Assembly (NCBI GenBank): GCA_029569255.1
Contig: JAKQUO010000008.1
Coordinates: 124,001 to 188,000 of the forward strand
Reading direction: 5' to 3'
Source: Acidobacteriota bacterium
GTDB taxonomy: Bacteria > Acidobacteriota > Aminicenantia > Aminicenantales > Saccharicenantaceae
Length of the DNA: 64,000 nucleotides
This document shows, piece after piece, positions 35,786 to 43,010 of the stretch; within the stretch, counting starts at the first letter, position 1, and each line of letters starts with the position of its first letter. Made by a program: the position numbers and the translations under genes. The notes beneath the pieces were generated by a model. It worked only from the letters and a program-made list of their open reading frames with translations. It searched no databases and was not told where the DNA came from.

Positions 35786-36496
35786 ATGAGACTGGCCGTC
35801 AACATCGATCACTTCGCGACGCTGCGGCAGGCCCGGAAGGCGGCCGAGCCCGAGCCCGTCCTGGCCGCGCTGCTGGCCGAGCAGGCCGGGGCCCGCGGCG
35901 TCGTCTGCCACATCCGCGCCGACCGGCGGCACATCCGGGAGCGCGACCTGCGGCTGCTCCGGGAGGCCGTCAAGACCAAGCTCAACGTCGAGATGGCCGC
36001 GACGGAGGAGATGAAGGCGATCGCCCTCGAGATCGGGCCCGACGTCGTCTCGCTCGTGCCGGAGCGGCCCGAGGAGCTGACGACCGAGGGCGGGCTGAAG
36101 GTGACGCCCCGCCGGAAGGCCCTCGCGCCGCATGTCGCCGCCTTGGCCGGCGCGGGCATCCGGACGAGCGTCTTCATCGACACCGGCCTCGACGAGATCT
36201 CGGCGGCCCGGGAGATCGGCGCCTACGCGGTCGAGATCAACACGGGCCCTTACGCCGACGCCCGGGAGGGGCCGGAACGGGACCGGGCGCTCGAGGCCGT
36301 GCGCCGGGCCGCGGAGCACGCCCGCCGGATCGGGCTCGAGGTCCACGGCGGCCACAGCCTCGATTACCGGAACGTCGGGCCCATCGCGGCCATCCCCGAG
36401 ATCGAGGAGCTCAGCATCGGCTTCGCCATCGTCGCCCGGGCGGCCATCGTCGGCGTCGAGCGGGCCGTCATGGACATGCTGGCGCTTTTTTTCTGA
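35786..36496 (+). CDS. pdxJ: Pyridoxine 5'-phosphate synthase
   Basis: 236 residues. PdxJ signatures: LAVNIDHFATLRQAR, HIRADRRHI, LNVEMAA, SLVPERPEELTTEGGL, VFIDTG, VEINTGPYAD, VHGGHSLDYRN and ELSIGFAIVARA. It condenses 1-deoxy-xylulose-5-phosphate with 3-amino-2-oxopropyl phosphate to form the vitamin B6 ring. The final residues LFF and the stop codon touch a 30-bp sequence (36495-36524) that is repeated 1.29 kb downstream. Confidence 0.96.
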   Translation: MRLAVNIDHFATLRQARKAAEPEPVLAALLAEQAGARGVVCHIRADRRHIRERDLRLLREAVKTKLNVEMAATEEMKAIALEIGPDVVSLVPERPEELTTEGGLKVTPRRKALAPHVAALAGAGIRTSVFIDTGLDEISAAREIGAYAVEINTGPYADAREGPERDRALEAVRRAAEHARRIGLEVHGGHSLDYRNVGPIAAIPEIEELSIGFAIVARAAIVGVERAVMDMLALFF

Positions 36497-36524
36497 TGAC
36501 CGGCCAGCTTTTTGCGCTGGATTA
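36495..36524 (+). repeat. 30-bp direct repeat, copy 1
   Basis: The 30 bases starting GATGACCGGCCAGC and ending GCGCTGGATTA are identical to 37783-37812. Including upstream bases the match is 37 of 38. The sequence contains a small hairpin CCAGC/GCTGG and a mini-frame reading MTGQLFALD before a stop. It overlaps the end of pdxJ and lies just before the carbamoylase-type gene, which is therefore flanked by the two copies. Confidence 0.9.
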
Positions 36525-36533
36525 GAGGCAGGC

Positions 36534-37766
36534 ATGGGCATCCGGATCGACGGCCAAAGACTGAGGCGCGACCTCGAGGAGCTCGGCCGGATCGGGCGCG
36601 ACGAGCGCGGCGGCGTCAGCCGGCCCTCGTTCAGCCCGGCCGACCTCGAGGCCCGGGCCTGGCTCCGGAGCAAGATCGAGGGGGCCGGCCTGTGCTACCG
36701 CCAGGACGGGGCGGGCAACCAGTTCGGCCGGCTCGAGTGCGTCCCGCGGACGGTCATGGCCGGCTCGCACATCGACACCGTCCCGAACGGCGGCATGTTC
36801 GACGGCGCGGCCGGCGTCCTCGCCGCCCTCGAGGCGGCCCGCCGCATCGTCGAGGAGAAGGTCCCGCTGAGGAAGGCGATCGAGGTCGCCTCCTTCACCG
36901 ACGAGGAGGGGAACCTCGTCGGAGACTTCCTGGGCAGCCGCGCCTTCCTGGGCCTCCTCGACGAGAAAGAGGTCCGCGGCGGGAGGACGTCGTTCGGCCT
37001 GCCGTTCGCCGAGGTGCTCGAGGCGACGGAGTTCACGGCCGACACGATCCTGGCCGCCCACCGGTCGCGGCCCGACCTCGAGGCCTACCTCGAGCTCCAC
37101 ATCGAGCAGGGCCCGGTGCTCGAGGAAGAGGGCGTCCCGATCGGCGTCGTCGAGCGGATCGCAGGCAAGCACTACCGCCAGTGCGCGTTCATCGGCGAAC
37201 CCGGGCACGCCGGGACGACGCCGCTCGAGCTCCGCCGCGACGCCTTCCTCGGGCTGGCCGACTTCGCTCTGCGGGCGACCCAGCTCGTGGCCACCCGGCA
37301 TTACGGCAGCGTGATCACCGTGGGCAAGGCCGCCCTCCATCCCGGGTCGTTCAGCGTCATCCCGGGCCGGGCCGATTTCACGCTCGAGTTCCGCAGCGCC
37401 TCGCCCGAGGCCCTGGCCGCGATCGAGAAGGACGTGTTCGGGCTGGCCGAAGATATCGCCTCGACGCGGGGGCTCCGGTTCGTCTCGAAGGTCGTCGACA
37501 GGACGGCGCCGGTGGCCGTCGCCCCGCGCCTTGTCGGCCTGCTCGAGGAGGAGTGCCGCTCTCTCGGCTACGGCTCGATGCGGATGGCCAGCGGGGCCGG
37601 CCACGACGCCCAAGTCCTGGCCGGAGCGTGCGAGGCGGGGATGATCTTCGTCCCGTCGCCCGACGGCGTCAGCCACTCGCCGGGCGAGCGCGTCGACTGG
37701 GACGCCCTGGAGAAGGGCGCCAACCTGCTCCTCCGCGCCCTGATCCGGATGGGGTCAAACCTTTAA
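36534..37766 (+). CDS. Zn-dependent hydrolase, hydantoinase/carbamoylase (M20) family
   Basis: 410 residues, cytoplasmic. The M20C-type amidase pattern is present: AGSHIDTVPNGGMFDGAAGVLA with metal His and Asp, SFTDEEGN with catalytic Glu, ELHIEQGPVLE, GEPGHAGTTP in the lid domain and SGAGHDAQ. It would hydrolyse N-carbamoyl amino acids, ureidoglycolate or similar. The last residues GSNL and the TAA stop are supplied by a palindromic element (37751-37844), so the original C-terminus has been changed. Confidence 0.87.
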   Translation: MGIRIDGQRLRRDLEELGRIGRDERGGVSRPSFSPADLEARAWLRSKIEGAGLCYRQDGAGNQFGRLECVPRTVMAGSHIDTVPNGGMFDGAAGVLAALEAARRIVEEKVPLRKAIEVASFTDEEGNLVGDFLGSRAFLGLLDEKEVRGGRTSFGLPFAEVLEATEFTADTILAAHRSRPDLEAYLELHIEQGPVLEEEGVPIGVVERIAGKHYRQCAFIGEPGHAGTTPLELRRDAFLGLADFALRATQLVATRHYGSVITVGKAALHPGSFSVIPGRADFTLEFRSASPEALAAIEKDVFGLAEDIASTRGLRFVSKVVDRTAPVAVAPRLVGLLEEECRSLGYGSMRMASGAGHDAQVLAGACEAGMIFVPSPDGVSHSPGERVDWDALEKGANLLLRALIRMGSNL

Positions 37767-37844
37767 TTTTTTAATTTTTTCCGATGACCGGCCAGCTTTT
37801 TGCGCTGGATTATCAGAAAATTAAAAAATTAAAGGTTTGACCCC
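37751..37844. repeat. GGGGTCAAACC inverted-repeat element holding a copied insert
   Basis: The left arm 37751-37778 and right arm 37817-37844 are perfect reverse complements over 28 bp, starting GGGGTCAAACC and continuing in an AT-rich run. The 38-nt loop contains the second copy (37783-37812) of the 30-bp sequence found after pdxJ. The left arm includes the stop codon of the hydrolase gene. The arms are far more AT-rich than the surroundings. Confidence 0.9.
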
Positions 37845-37855
37845 TTCTTCCTTCT

Positions 37856-39055
37856 TCAGCGGACGCCGCGGCCGTAGAGGACGACCTTCTTCTCGCCGAT
37901 GAGCGGCCAGCCGTTCTTCCAGTCGTACTCCTCCTGGCCTTCGGGCATCGGATTGACCCGGATGACGCAGGCGCCGCGGGGCCCGGCCCCGGCGTTGTGG
38001 TCGATCCGTTCGGAATAGTCCCACCCGTCGCCGTATTTCTTGGCGTTGACGGAGCGGTCCGGCCGGCCCGGCCTCTGCCGGTCGCCCATGACCTGGCTCT
38101 GGGGCTTGACCAGCCGGTAGGGCCCTTCGCCGACGAGCTTCCCCGCGGCCTTCTCGTAGGCCGAAACGTCGAGCGGCCGTCCTTCCCTTTCGTAGGCGAG
38201 CAGGAGCCAGGGCGTCCCGGGGATCCGCTTGCCGTTCGTGAGGCCGGCCGGGACCGAGGCCGGCTTCTCGAGAAGGGCCATCTCGGGGTCGGCGATAGCC
38301 AGCGGCGCGTCATAATAATAGCCCTGGGGGAACGGCGCGGAGATGTCCTCGAGGCTGTAATCGTTGCTGTATCCGTCGGGCGCGAACACGGTGATGCCCG
38401 TGACGCCGGTCAGATAGATCTTGGCGGCGGCGAGCAGATCGACGACCCGGACCCCTTTGTAGGTCACGTATTCGTCGCGCCGCTGGGTCGTCTTGTTCAT
38501 CAACAGGAACTGGCTATGCACCGGCATCGCCCGGATCTCGTCCCAGCCCAGGGAGATCGTCGGGGCCAGGGGAAGGCCGGGGCGGCTGGCGGCGTCGCCC
38601 GGGTTGCGCAGGTCGGCGATCTCGGCGCCGTTGGCGTGCCCGTCGCCGTCGGAGTCAAGGCCGTCGATGGCCCGGAAGGCCTCGAACGCGCGGCCGGCTT
38701 TCTTGTAGTCGAGCCCGTAGCCGTTGAGCGTGGCCTCGTAGTCCTTCGGGACGCCGGTCCGGTACCTCGGGTTGGGGAAGGGCACGAGGTGGCAGTAGCC
38801 GCACGGGCTGTACTCCCGTTCGGTGTCGGTCCCCTTGACCCCGCCCCGGTGGCAGGTCTGGCAGTCGTCGACGCGCGTCCCGGCGGCGGCCGGGTATTGC
38901 CGGATGAGGCCCTTCATGTCGCTGTCGTTCTCGTGGCCGACGTAGGCCCGGGACGACGCGACCTCCTGGCCGGCAGAGGCGGCGATGCCGGCCGCCACGG
39001 CCAGGACCAGGGCGATGCCGCCGAGCAGAGCCGCCGTTTTCTTGCGCTGGTTCAT
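37856..39055 (-). CDS. Exported diheme cytochrome with sulfite-oxidase-like domain
   Basis: 399 residues. A signal peptide ends near ASAGQ. Two c-type heme sites follow, CQTCH (65-69) and CGYCH (85-89). A calcium-loop-like DSDGDGHANGAEI lies at about 135-147. The C-terminal two thirds (VTYKGVRVVDLLAAAK, VFAPDGYSNDYSLEDI, GEGPYRLVKPQ) resemble the fold of molybdopterin-binding oxidoreductase domains, but no candidate Cys metal ligand is seen. It is probably a periplasmic electron carrier or sensor. TTGCGC and TAAGAT boxes precede it. Confidence 0.75.
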   Translation of the reverse strand: MNQRKKTAALLGGIALVLAVAAGIAASAGQEVASSRAYVGHENDSDMKGLIRQYPAAAGTRVDDCQTCHRGGVKGTDTEREYSPCGYCHLVPFPNPRYRTGVPKDYEATLNGYGLDYKKAGRAFEAFRAIDGLDSDGDGHANGAEIADLRNPGDAASRPGLPLAPTISLGWDEIRAMPVHSQFLLMNKTTQRRDEYVTYKGVRVVDLLAAAKIYLTGVTGITVFAPDGYSNDYSLEDISAPFPQGYYYDAPLAIADPEMALLEKPASVPAGLTNGKRIPGTPWLLLAYEREGRPLDVSAYEKAAGKLVGEGPYRLVKPQSQVMGDRQRPGRPDRSVNAKKYGDGWDYSERIDHNAGAGPRGACVIRVNPMPEGQEEYDWKNGWPLIGEKKVVLYGRGVR

Positions 39056-39075
39056 GTTCAACTCCCGAGTCGGCC

Positions 39076-39104
39076 ATCTTAATGGAAATCTCCCCTTGGC
39101 GCAA
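39076..39104 (-). promoter_or_regulatory. Sigma70-type promoter of the diheme cytochrome gene
   Basis: On the minus strand TTGCGC (39104-39099) and TAAGAT (39081-39076) are 17 bp apart. The ATG at 39055 is preceded by GGGAG. Confidence 0.55.
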
Positions 39105-39111
39105 GAAGAGA

Positions 39112-39195
39112 AGAGGGTCAAACCCGCATGAGCCGAAGACGATAGCCGGGACATGCGCCGCCCCGGTACGTGTCCCGGATGTTTGACCCTCTCCT
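39112..39195. repeat. Nested palindromic element joining both arm types
   Basis: Outer arms AGAGGGTCAAAC (about 39112-39123) and GTTTGACCCTCT (39181-39192) enclose an inner hairpin beginning GGGACATG and ending CGTGTCCC (about 39149-39178). The GGGTCAAAC and GGGGACA motifs, found separately elsewhere, therefore belong to one element family. It lies between the divergent cytochrome and CBM9-like genes. Confidence 0.75.
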
Positions 39196-39230
39196 TGCCG
39201 CCGTGTGATACAATCGAGAGGGACGCGCCG

Positions 39231-40058
39231 ATGACGGACACACACCCTTCGAGGCCGAAGGCTCGCGCCTCCGCCTTTCTGGCCGCCGCCCTCTGCCTCC
39301 TCGCCGCGCTCCCGCTTTGGCCGCAATCCCCGGCCGTCAGGATCGACGGCCAAGCCGACGAATGGTCGCCCTCGGCCCTCTCCCGCGACGCCCGGTCCGG
39401 GGCCGAATACGCCTTCCGGAACGACGGCCGCTACCTGTACGTCCTCTTCATCGTCCGGGACGCCAAGGCCCGGGCCTCGCTCGACTCGACCGGCCTCGTC
39501 CTCCTCGCCGCCGCCGCGCCCGGGAAGCCCGAGCGCGGCGTCCTGTTCCTCAAACGGGCGGTCCCGGCCGAGGCCCTCATCCGCTGGCGCGAAAGCCAGG
39601 GCGAGGCCCTGGCCGAGGCGGAGAAGGCCAGGCTCAGGGACATGGCCCGGCACGACCTCTGCCTGACCTTCGCCGTCGGGGCCGGGGGCAGCGCCCACGG
39701 ACCCCTGGGCCGGATCGACCCGGAGAACGAGCCGCCCTCGTTCGCGAGCGCGGAAGGCCCGGAGGGCGCCGTCTACGAGCTCAAGGTCCCCCTCGCGCCG
39801 CCGGACGCCGTCCCCGGCGGCCTCGGCCTCCCGCCCGGCGGGGCCGTCCGCGTCGCCTTCGAGTGGGGCGGCGCCTCGCGCCGGGCCCTCGGCGCCAAGG
39901 CCGTCCGGAACACCCCGCGCGCGGAGCGGGGCGGGCTCGACGGCGTGGCCACCCCGGCCCAGGAGTTCCTCCTCCAGTTCGACCCGCTGTCCCGGCCGAA
40001 GACGGGCACGAAGAAGTACTCGTTCCGGGCCGACGTCACGCTCGTCGCAGGCCGCTGA
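39231..40058 (+). CDS. Exported CBM9-like protein of unknown function
   Basis: 275 residues. A signal peptide ends near LWPQS. The mature part starts AVRIDGQADEWSPSAL, the typical opening of carbohydrate-binding family 9-like (DOMON-related) domains, followed by YAFRNDGRYLYVLFIVRD and VYELKVPLAPP. No catalytic partner domain is present. TACAAT at 39209-39214 may be the -10 box. Its stop overlaps the start of the dihydrouridine synthase gene by one base (TGATG). Confidence 0.7.
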   Translation: MTDTHPSRPKARASAFLAAALCLLAALPLWPQSPAVRIDGQADEWSPSALSRDARSGAEYAFRNDGRYLYVLFIVRDAKARASLDSTGLVLLAAAAPGKPERGVLFLKRAVPAEALIRWRESQGEALAEAEKARLRDMARHDLCLTFAVGAGGSAHGPLGRIDPENEPPSFASAEGPEGAVYELKVPLAPPDAVPGGLGLPPGGAVRVAFEWGGASRRALGAKAVRNTPRAERGGLDGVATPAQEFLLQFDPLSRPKTGTKKYSFRADVTLVAGR

Positions 40059-41035
40059 TGCCGCTGCGGATCGGGACGGTCGCCGTCGACTTCCCCGTCG
40101 TCCTGGGGGCCCTGGCCGGCTACAGCGACCTCCCCTACCGCCTCGTCTGCCGCTCGCTCGGGGCGCCCTACTGCGTCACCGAGGCCATGCTCGACCGCCA
40201 GGTCCTTCTCGAAGGCAAGCTCCGCAAGCGCCTCGTCCGCCTCGACCCGGCCGACCATCCCGTGGCCGGGCAGATCATGGGCTCCGAGCCGGACACCCTG
40301 GCCGAGGCGGCCCGGGCCCTCGACCGCCTGGGCTTCGACGTCGTCGATCTCAACTTCGCCTGCCCGGTGCGCAAGGTCGTGGCCCACAAGCGCGGCGGGG
40401 CGCTCATGAACGACCCGGCCCGCGCCCTGGCCGCCGTCAGGGCCGTGGTCGAAGCCGTGCCCGGCCGCCCGGTGACGCTCAAGCTGCGCCGGGCCTTCAA
40501 GGACGGCGATGCGGCCGCCGCGGGCTTCTTCCGGATCGCCCGCGGCGCCTTCGAGGCCGGGGCGGCAGCGATCGCCGTCCACGCCCGGACCGTCGAGCAG
40601 AAGTACTCCGGCCGGGCCGACTGGGGCTTCCTCGCCGCGGTCGAGCGCGAGTTCCCCGACCGGACCGTCCTCGGATCGGGCGACGTCATGCGCCCGGCCG
40701 ACGCCCTGCGCCTGCTGGCCGAGACCGGCGTCGACGGCGTCCTGGCCGCCCGCGGCGCCATCGGCAACCCCTGGTTCTTCGAGCAGTGCCGGGACCTCGC
40801 CGCGGGCCGCCCGCCGCGCGCCCCCGGCCTCGACGAGCAGCGCGACACGATCTACCGCCACTACCGCCTGGCCTGCGAGGCCTACGACCCGCGCCGCGGC
40901 CTCAAGCTCCTCCGCCACTTCAGCCTCCAGTACGCCAAGATGCACCCCCGCCGGACCGACCTCCGCAACGCCCTCGTCGGCGTCCGCACCGAGGACGAGT
41001 GGCGCTCCGTCATCGACGCGTTCTACGCTCTTTAA
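40058..41035 (+). CDS. dusB: tRNA-dihydrouridine synthase
   Basis: 325 residues, cytoplasmic. The Dus TIM-barrel is recognised by the ALAGYSDLPYR opening, the catalytic Cys102 in LNFACPVRKV, VTLKLRR, VHARTVEQKYSGRADW and GSGDVMRPADAL, then GVLAARGAIGNPW. It reduces uridines in the tRNA D-loop using FMN and NADPH. The DusB label is by overall resemblance; target positions are not known. Translation is probably coupled to the gene upstream. Confidence 0.9.
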   Translation: MPLRIGTVAVDFPVVLGALAGYSDLPYRLVCRSLGAPYCVTEAMLDRQVLLEGKLRKRLVRLDPADHPVAGQIMGSEPDTLAEAARALDRLGFDVVDLNFACPVRKVVAHKRGGALMNDPARALAAVRAVVEAVPGRPVTLKLRRAFKDGDAAAAGFFRIARGAFEAGAAAIAVHARTVEQKYSGRADWGFLAAVEREFPDRTVLGSGDVMRPADALRLLAETGVDGVLAARGAIGNPWFFEQCRDLAAGRPPRAPGLDEQRDTIYRHYRLACEAYDPRRGLKLLRHFSLQYAKMHPRRTDLRNALVGVRTEDEWRSVIDAFYAL

Positions 41036-41038
41036 GCC

Positions 41039-41066
41039 GGGGACACGTACCCGGGGCACATGCCCC
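41039..41066. repeat. GGGGACACGTACC hairpin repeat, intergenic copy
   Basis: GGGGACACGTACC (41039-41051) is followed by GGGGCACATGCCCC, giving an imperfect hairpin right after the dihydrouridine synthase stop. It differs by only a few bases from the copy inside tupA at 41432-41461. Confidence 0.7.
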
Positions 41067-41194
41067 CCCGACTGCCCCCATCCGCCCCGCAACGATCCAG
41101 GAGGCCGGGGGAAGCGGGGCCGAGGGGCGTCATCGGAGCGATCGTCAAGCGGCGAACGAGCCCTCTGCCGGACGGAGCCGCTCCGCGGCTCGTC

Positions 41195-41223
41195 TTTACA
41201 CGCCGGCGGCGTTGTGCTATCAC
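41195..41223 (+). promoter_or_regulatory. Sigma70-type promoter of the tup-moa operon
   Basis: TTTACA (41195-41200) and TATCAC (41218-41223) with a 17-bp spacer. Transcription from about 41230 would begin directly at the predicted riboswitch. Just upstream, GAGCCG and CGGCTC can form a short hairpin. The rest of 41067-41194 holds nothing recognisable. Confidence 0.6.
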
Positions 41224-41224
41224 A

Positions 41225-41322
41225 GGCGTGCTCCGAGCCGGCGGCGCTAAAGCCTTCGCGGCCAAGCCCTTCGGCCGACAGGGAGGAGCGGGAAACGGCT
41301 CCTCCTTCCATCAGAAAAGGAG
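41225..41322 (+). ncRNA. Probable Moco/Tuco RNA motif (molybdenum/tungsten cofactor riboswitch)
   Basis: The leader of tupA contains GTGCTCCGAGCCG (41228-41240), then GGCCGACAGGG (41273-41283), a perfect 8-bp hairpin GGAGGAGC/GCTCCTCC (41282-41289 and 41298-41305), and ATCAGAAAAGGAG (41310-41322). Order and sequence resemble the Moco RNA family as remembered from E. coli moaA: a GCCACCAGGG-like segment, a capped stem, then an ATCTGGAAAGG-like segment. The last part contains the AAGGAG ribosome binding site of tupA, which suggests control of translation. The downstream operon transports tungstate and makes the cofactor. No covariance search was possible. Confidence 0.7.
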
Positions 41323-41327
41323 ACCGC

Positions 41328-42362
41328 ATGCGGCGCGCTTCCCGGCCGGCCCGTCTCCAGCCCGGGCCCATCCCCGTGACCGCGGCGTCGGCGCTCGTTC
41401 TGGCTTTCTGCGCCTTCTCCGCCCCGAAGAAGGGGGACACGTACCCGAGGCACATGTCCCCCTCCGTCAGCGCGCGGCCGGCCGTCGCCGACAACGGGGA
41501 CACGTCCCAAGGGCACAGGCCCCCTTCCGGGCGCCCTGGCGAGTCCGCGCCCTTCGCCGGGAGCGGCGGCCCTCAAGGGGAGCCGCCCCGTCGGAGCAAC
41601 CGGTCCCTCATGCTGGCCACGACGACGAGCGTCGACGCCACGGGGCTGCTCGACGTCCTGGCCGACGCCTTCAAGGCCGAGACGGGCATCGCCCTCAAGT
41701 GGATCGCCGTCGGCACGGGCGCGGCCCTCAAGCAGGCCCGCGACGGGAACGCCGACGTCGTCATCGCCCACGCCCGCGCCCTCGAGTCCGAGTTCATCCG
41801 CGACGGCTACGGCGTCAACCGCCGCGTCTTCGCCCGCAATTTCTTCATGGTCGTCGGCCCGCCCGACGACCCGGCCGGCGTCGCCGGCGCCTCCTCCGCC
41901 GCCGAGGCCTTCGGCCGGATCAAGACATCCGGCGCCCCCTTCGTCAGCCGCGGCGACAGGTCCGGGACCCACGCCCGCGAGCTCGAAATCTGGGCCCAGG
42001 CCGGCGGCCCGCCGCCCGCGCCCGCCTACATCGAGACCGGCCAGGGCATGGCCGAGACCCTGCGCGTCGCCGCCGAGCGCCGGGCCTACACGCTGACCGA
42101 CACGGCGACCTTCGGCGCCCTGGCTTCCCTCTCCGGCCTCCGCCCGGTCTTCGAGAACGCGCCCGGGCTCGAGAACATCTACGCCGTGATGGCCGTGGAC
42201 CCGGTCCGCGTCCCCACAGCCCGCTACGACGAGGCCATGGCCTTCATCGCCTTCCTGACCTCGCCCCGGGGCCAGAAGCTCGTCGGCGGGTTCCGGGGCC
42301 GGTCGGGCCGGACGCTCTTCGAGCCGCTGGCCGGAACACCCGGGGTGGACCTCGTCAAATGA
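41328..42362 (+). CDS. tupA: Tungstate ABC transporter binding protein with in-frame repeat insertion
   Basis: 344 residues; ATG 41328 follows AAAAGGAG. Residues 1-33 are a signal peptide (LVLAFCAFSA). Residues about 34-92 are a low-complexity linker encoded by a palindromic element: GDTYPRHMSP (36-45) and NGDTSQGHRPP (57-66). From residue 94 the TupA domain begins: LMLATTTSVDATGLLDVLADAF, WIAVGTGAAL, DVVIAHAR, NFFMVVGP, FVSRGDRSGTHARE and ENIYAVMAV. It captures tungstate (or molybdate) in the periplasm. The family normally runs straight from signal peptide to LATTTS, so the linker is acquired. Confidence 0.92.
   Translation: MRRASRPARLQPGPIPVTAASALVLAFCAFSAPKKGDTYPRHMSPSVSARPAVADNGDTSQGHRPPSGRPGESAPFAGSGGPQGEPPRRSNRSLMLATTTSVDATGLLDVLADAFKAETGIALKWIAVGTGAALKQARDGNADVVIAHARALESEFIRDGYGVNRRVFARNFFMVVGPPDDPAGVAGASSAAEAFGRIKTSGAPFVSRGDRSGTHARELEIWAQAGGPPPAPAYIETGQGMAETLRVAAERRAYTLTDTATFGALASLSGLRPVFENAPGLENIYAVMAVDPVRVPTARYDEAMAFIAFLTSPRGQKLVGGFRGRSGRTLFEPLAGTPGVDLVK
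41432..41525 (+). repeat. Palindromic element inside the tupA coding sequence
   Basis: GGGGGACACGTACC (41432-41445) and GGCACATGTCCCCC (41449-41462) form one hairpin whose two mismatches would be G-U type pairs in RNA. A degenerate second hairpin begins GGGGACACGTCCC (about 41496-41508) and closes with GGGCACAGGCCCCC. The reading frame stays open through both. The layout, two hairpins about 35 bp apart, matches the intergenic element at 452-572. Confidence 0.8.
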
Positions 42363-43009
42363 TCTTCCGGGAGCTCGCCCTGGCCGTCTGGATCTCGCTC
42401 AAGACGAGCGGGCTGGCCGCCCTCGCCGCCAGCGCCCTGGCCGTCCCGGCGGCCCTGTTCCTGGCCGGCCGGGAGTTCCGCGGCAAGAAGCTCATCCTGG
42501 TCGTCAACCAGACCTGGATGGCCGCGCCGACCGTGGTCATCGGGCTCATGTTCTACTCCCTCCTCAGCCGGAGCGGGCCCCTGGGCCGGTTCGGCCTTCT
42601 CTACACCCAGGCGGCCATGACCGCGGGTCAGGTCTTCCTCATCCTGCCGCTCGTCGTCGGCTTCTCCTACACGGCCCTGCGCCAGGTCGACCGGCGGGCC
42701 CGCCGGACCGCCCTGACCCTCGGCGCGACGCCCCGCCAGGCCGGCTGGGTCGTCCTCCGCGAGGCCCGCTTCCCGCTCCTCGTCGCCGTGCTGGCCGGCT
42801 TCGCCCGGGCCGTCTCCGAGGTCGGCATCGCCATGATGCTCGGCGGCAACATCCGCTACGTCACCCGCAACATCACCACCTCGATCGCCCTGGAGACGGC
42901 CAAGGGCGATTTCAGCAACGGCGTCGCCCTGGGCGCGCTTCTTCTCGTCATCACCCTCGGCATCAACGTCCTCGTCCAGACCGGCTTCCGCGGCCGCGAC
43001 CGGGAATGA
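42359..43009 (+). CDS. tupB: Tungstate ABC transporter permease
   Basis: 216 residues with five to six membrane helices. The EAA loop RRTALTLGATPRQAGWVVLREARFPLL and the following GFARAVSEVGIAMMLGGNI are typical of TupB/WtpB-type permeases. It forms the inner-membrane channel with TupC as ATPase. Its start overlaps the tupA stop in ATGA. Confidence 0.93.
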   Translation: MIFRELALAVWISLKTSGLAALAASALAVPAALFLAGREFRGKKLILVVNQTWMAAPTVVIGLMFYSLLSRSGPLGRFGLLYTQAAMTAGQVFLILPLVVGFSYTALRQVDRRARRTALTLGATPRQAGWVVLREARFPLLVAVLAGFARAVSEVGIAMMLGGNIRYVTRNITTSIALETAKGDFSNGVALGALLLVITLGINVLVQTGFRGRDRE

Positions 43010-43010
43010 C

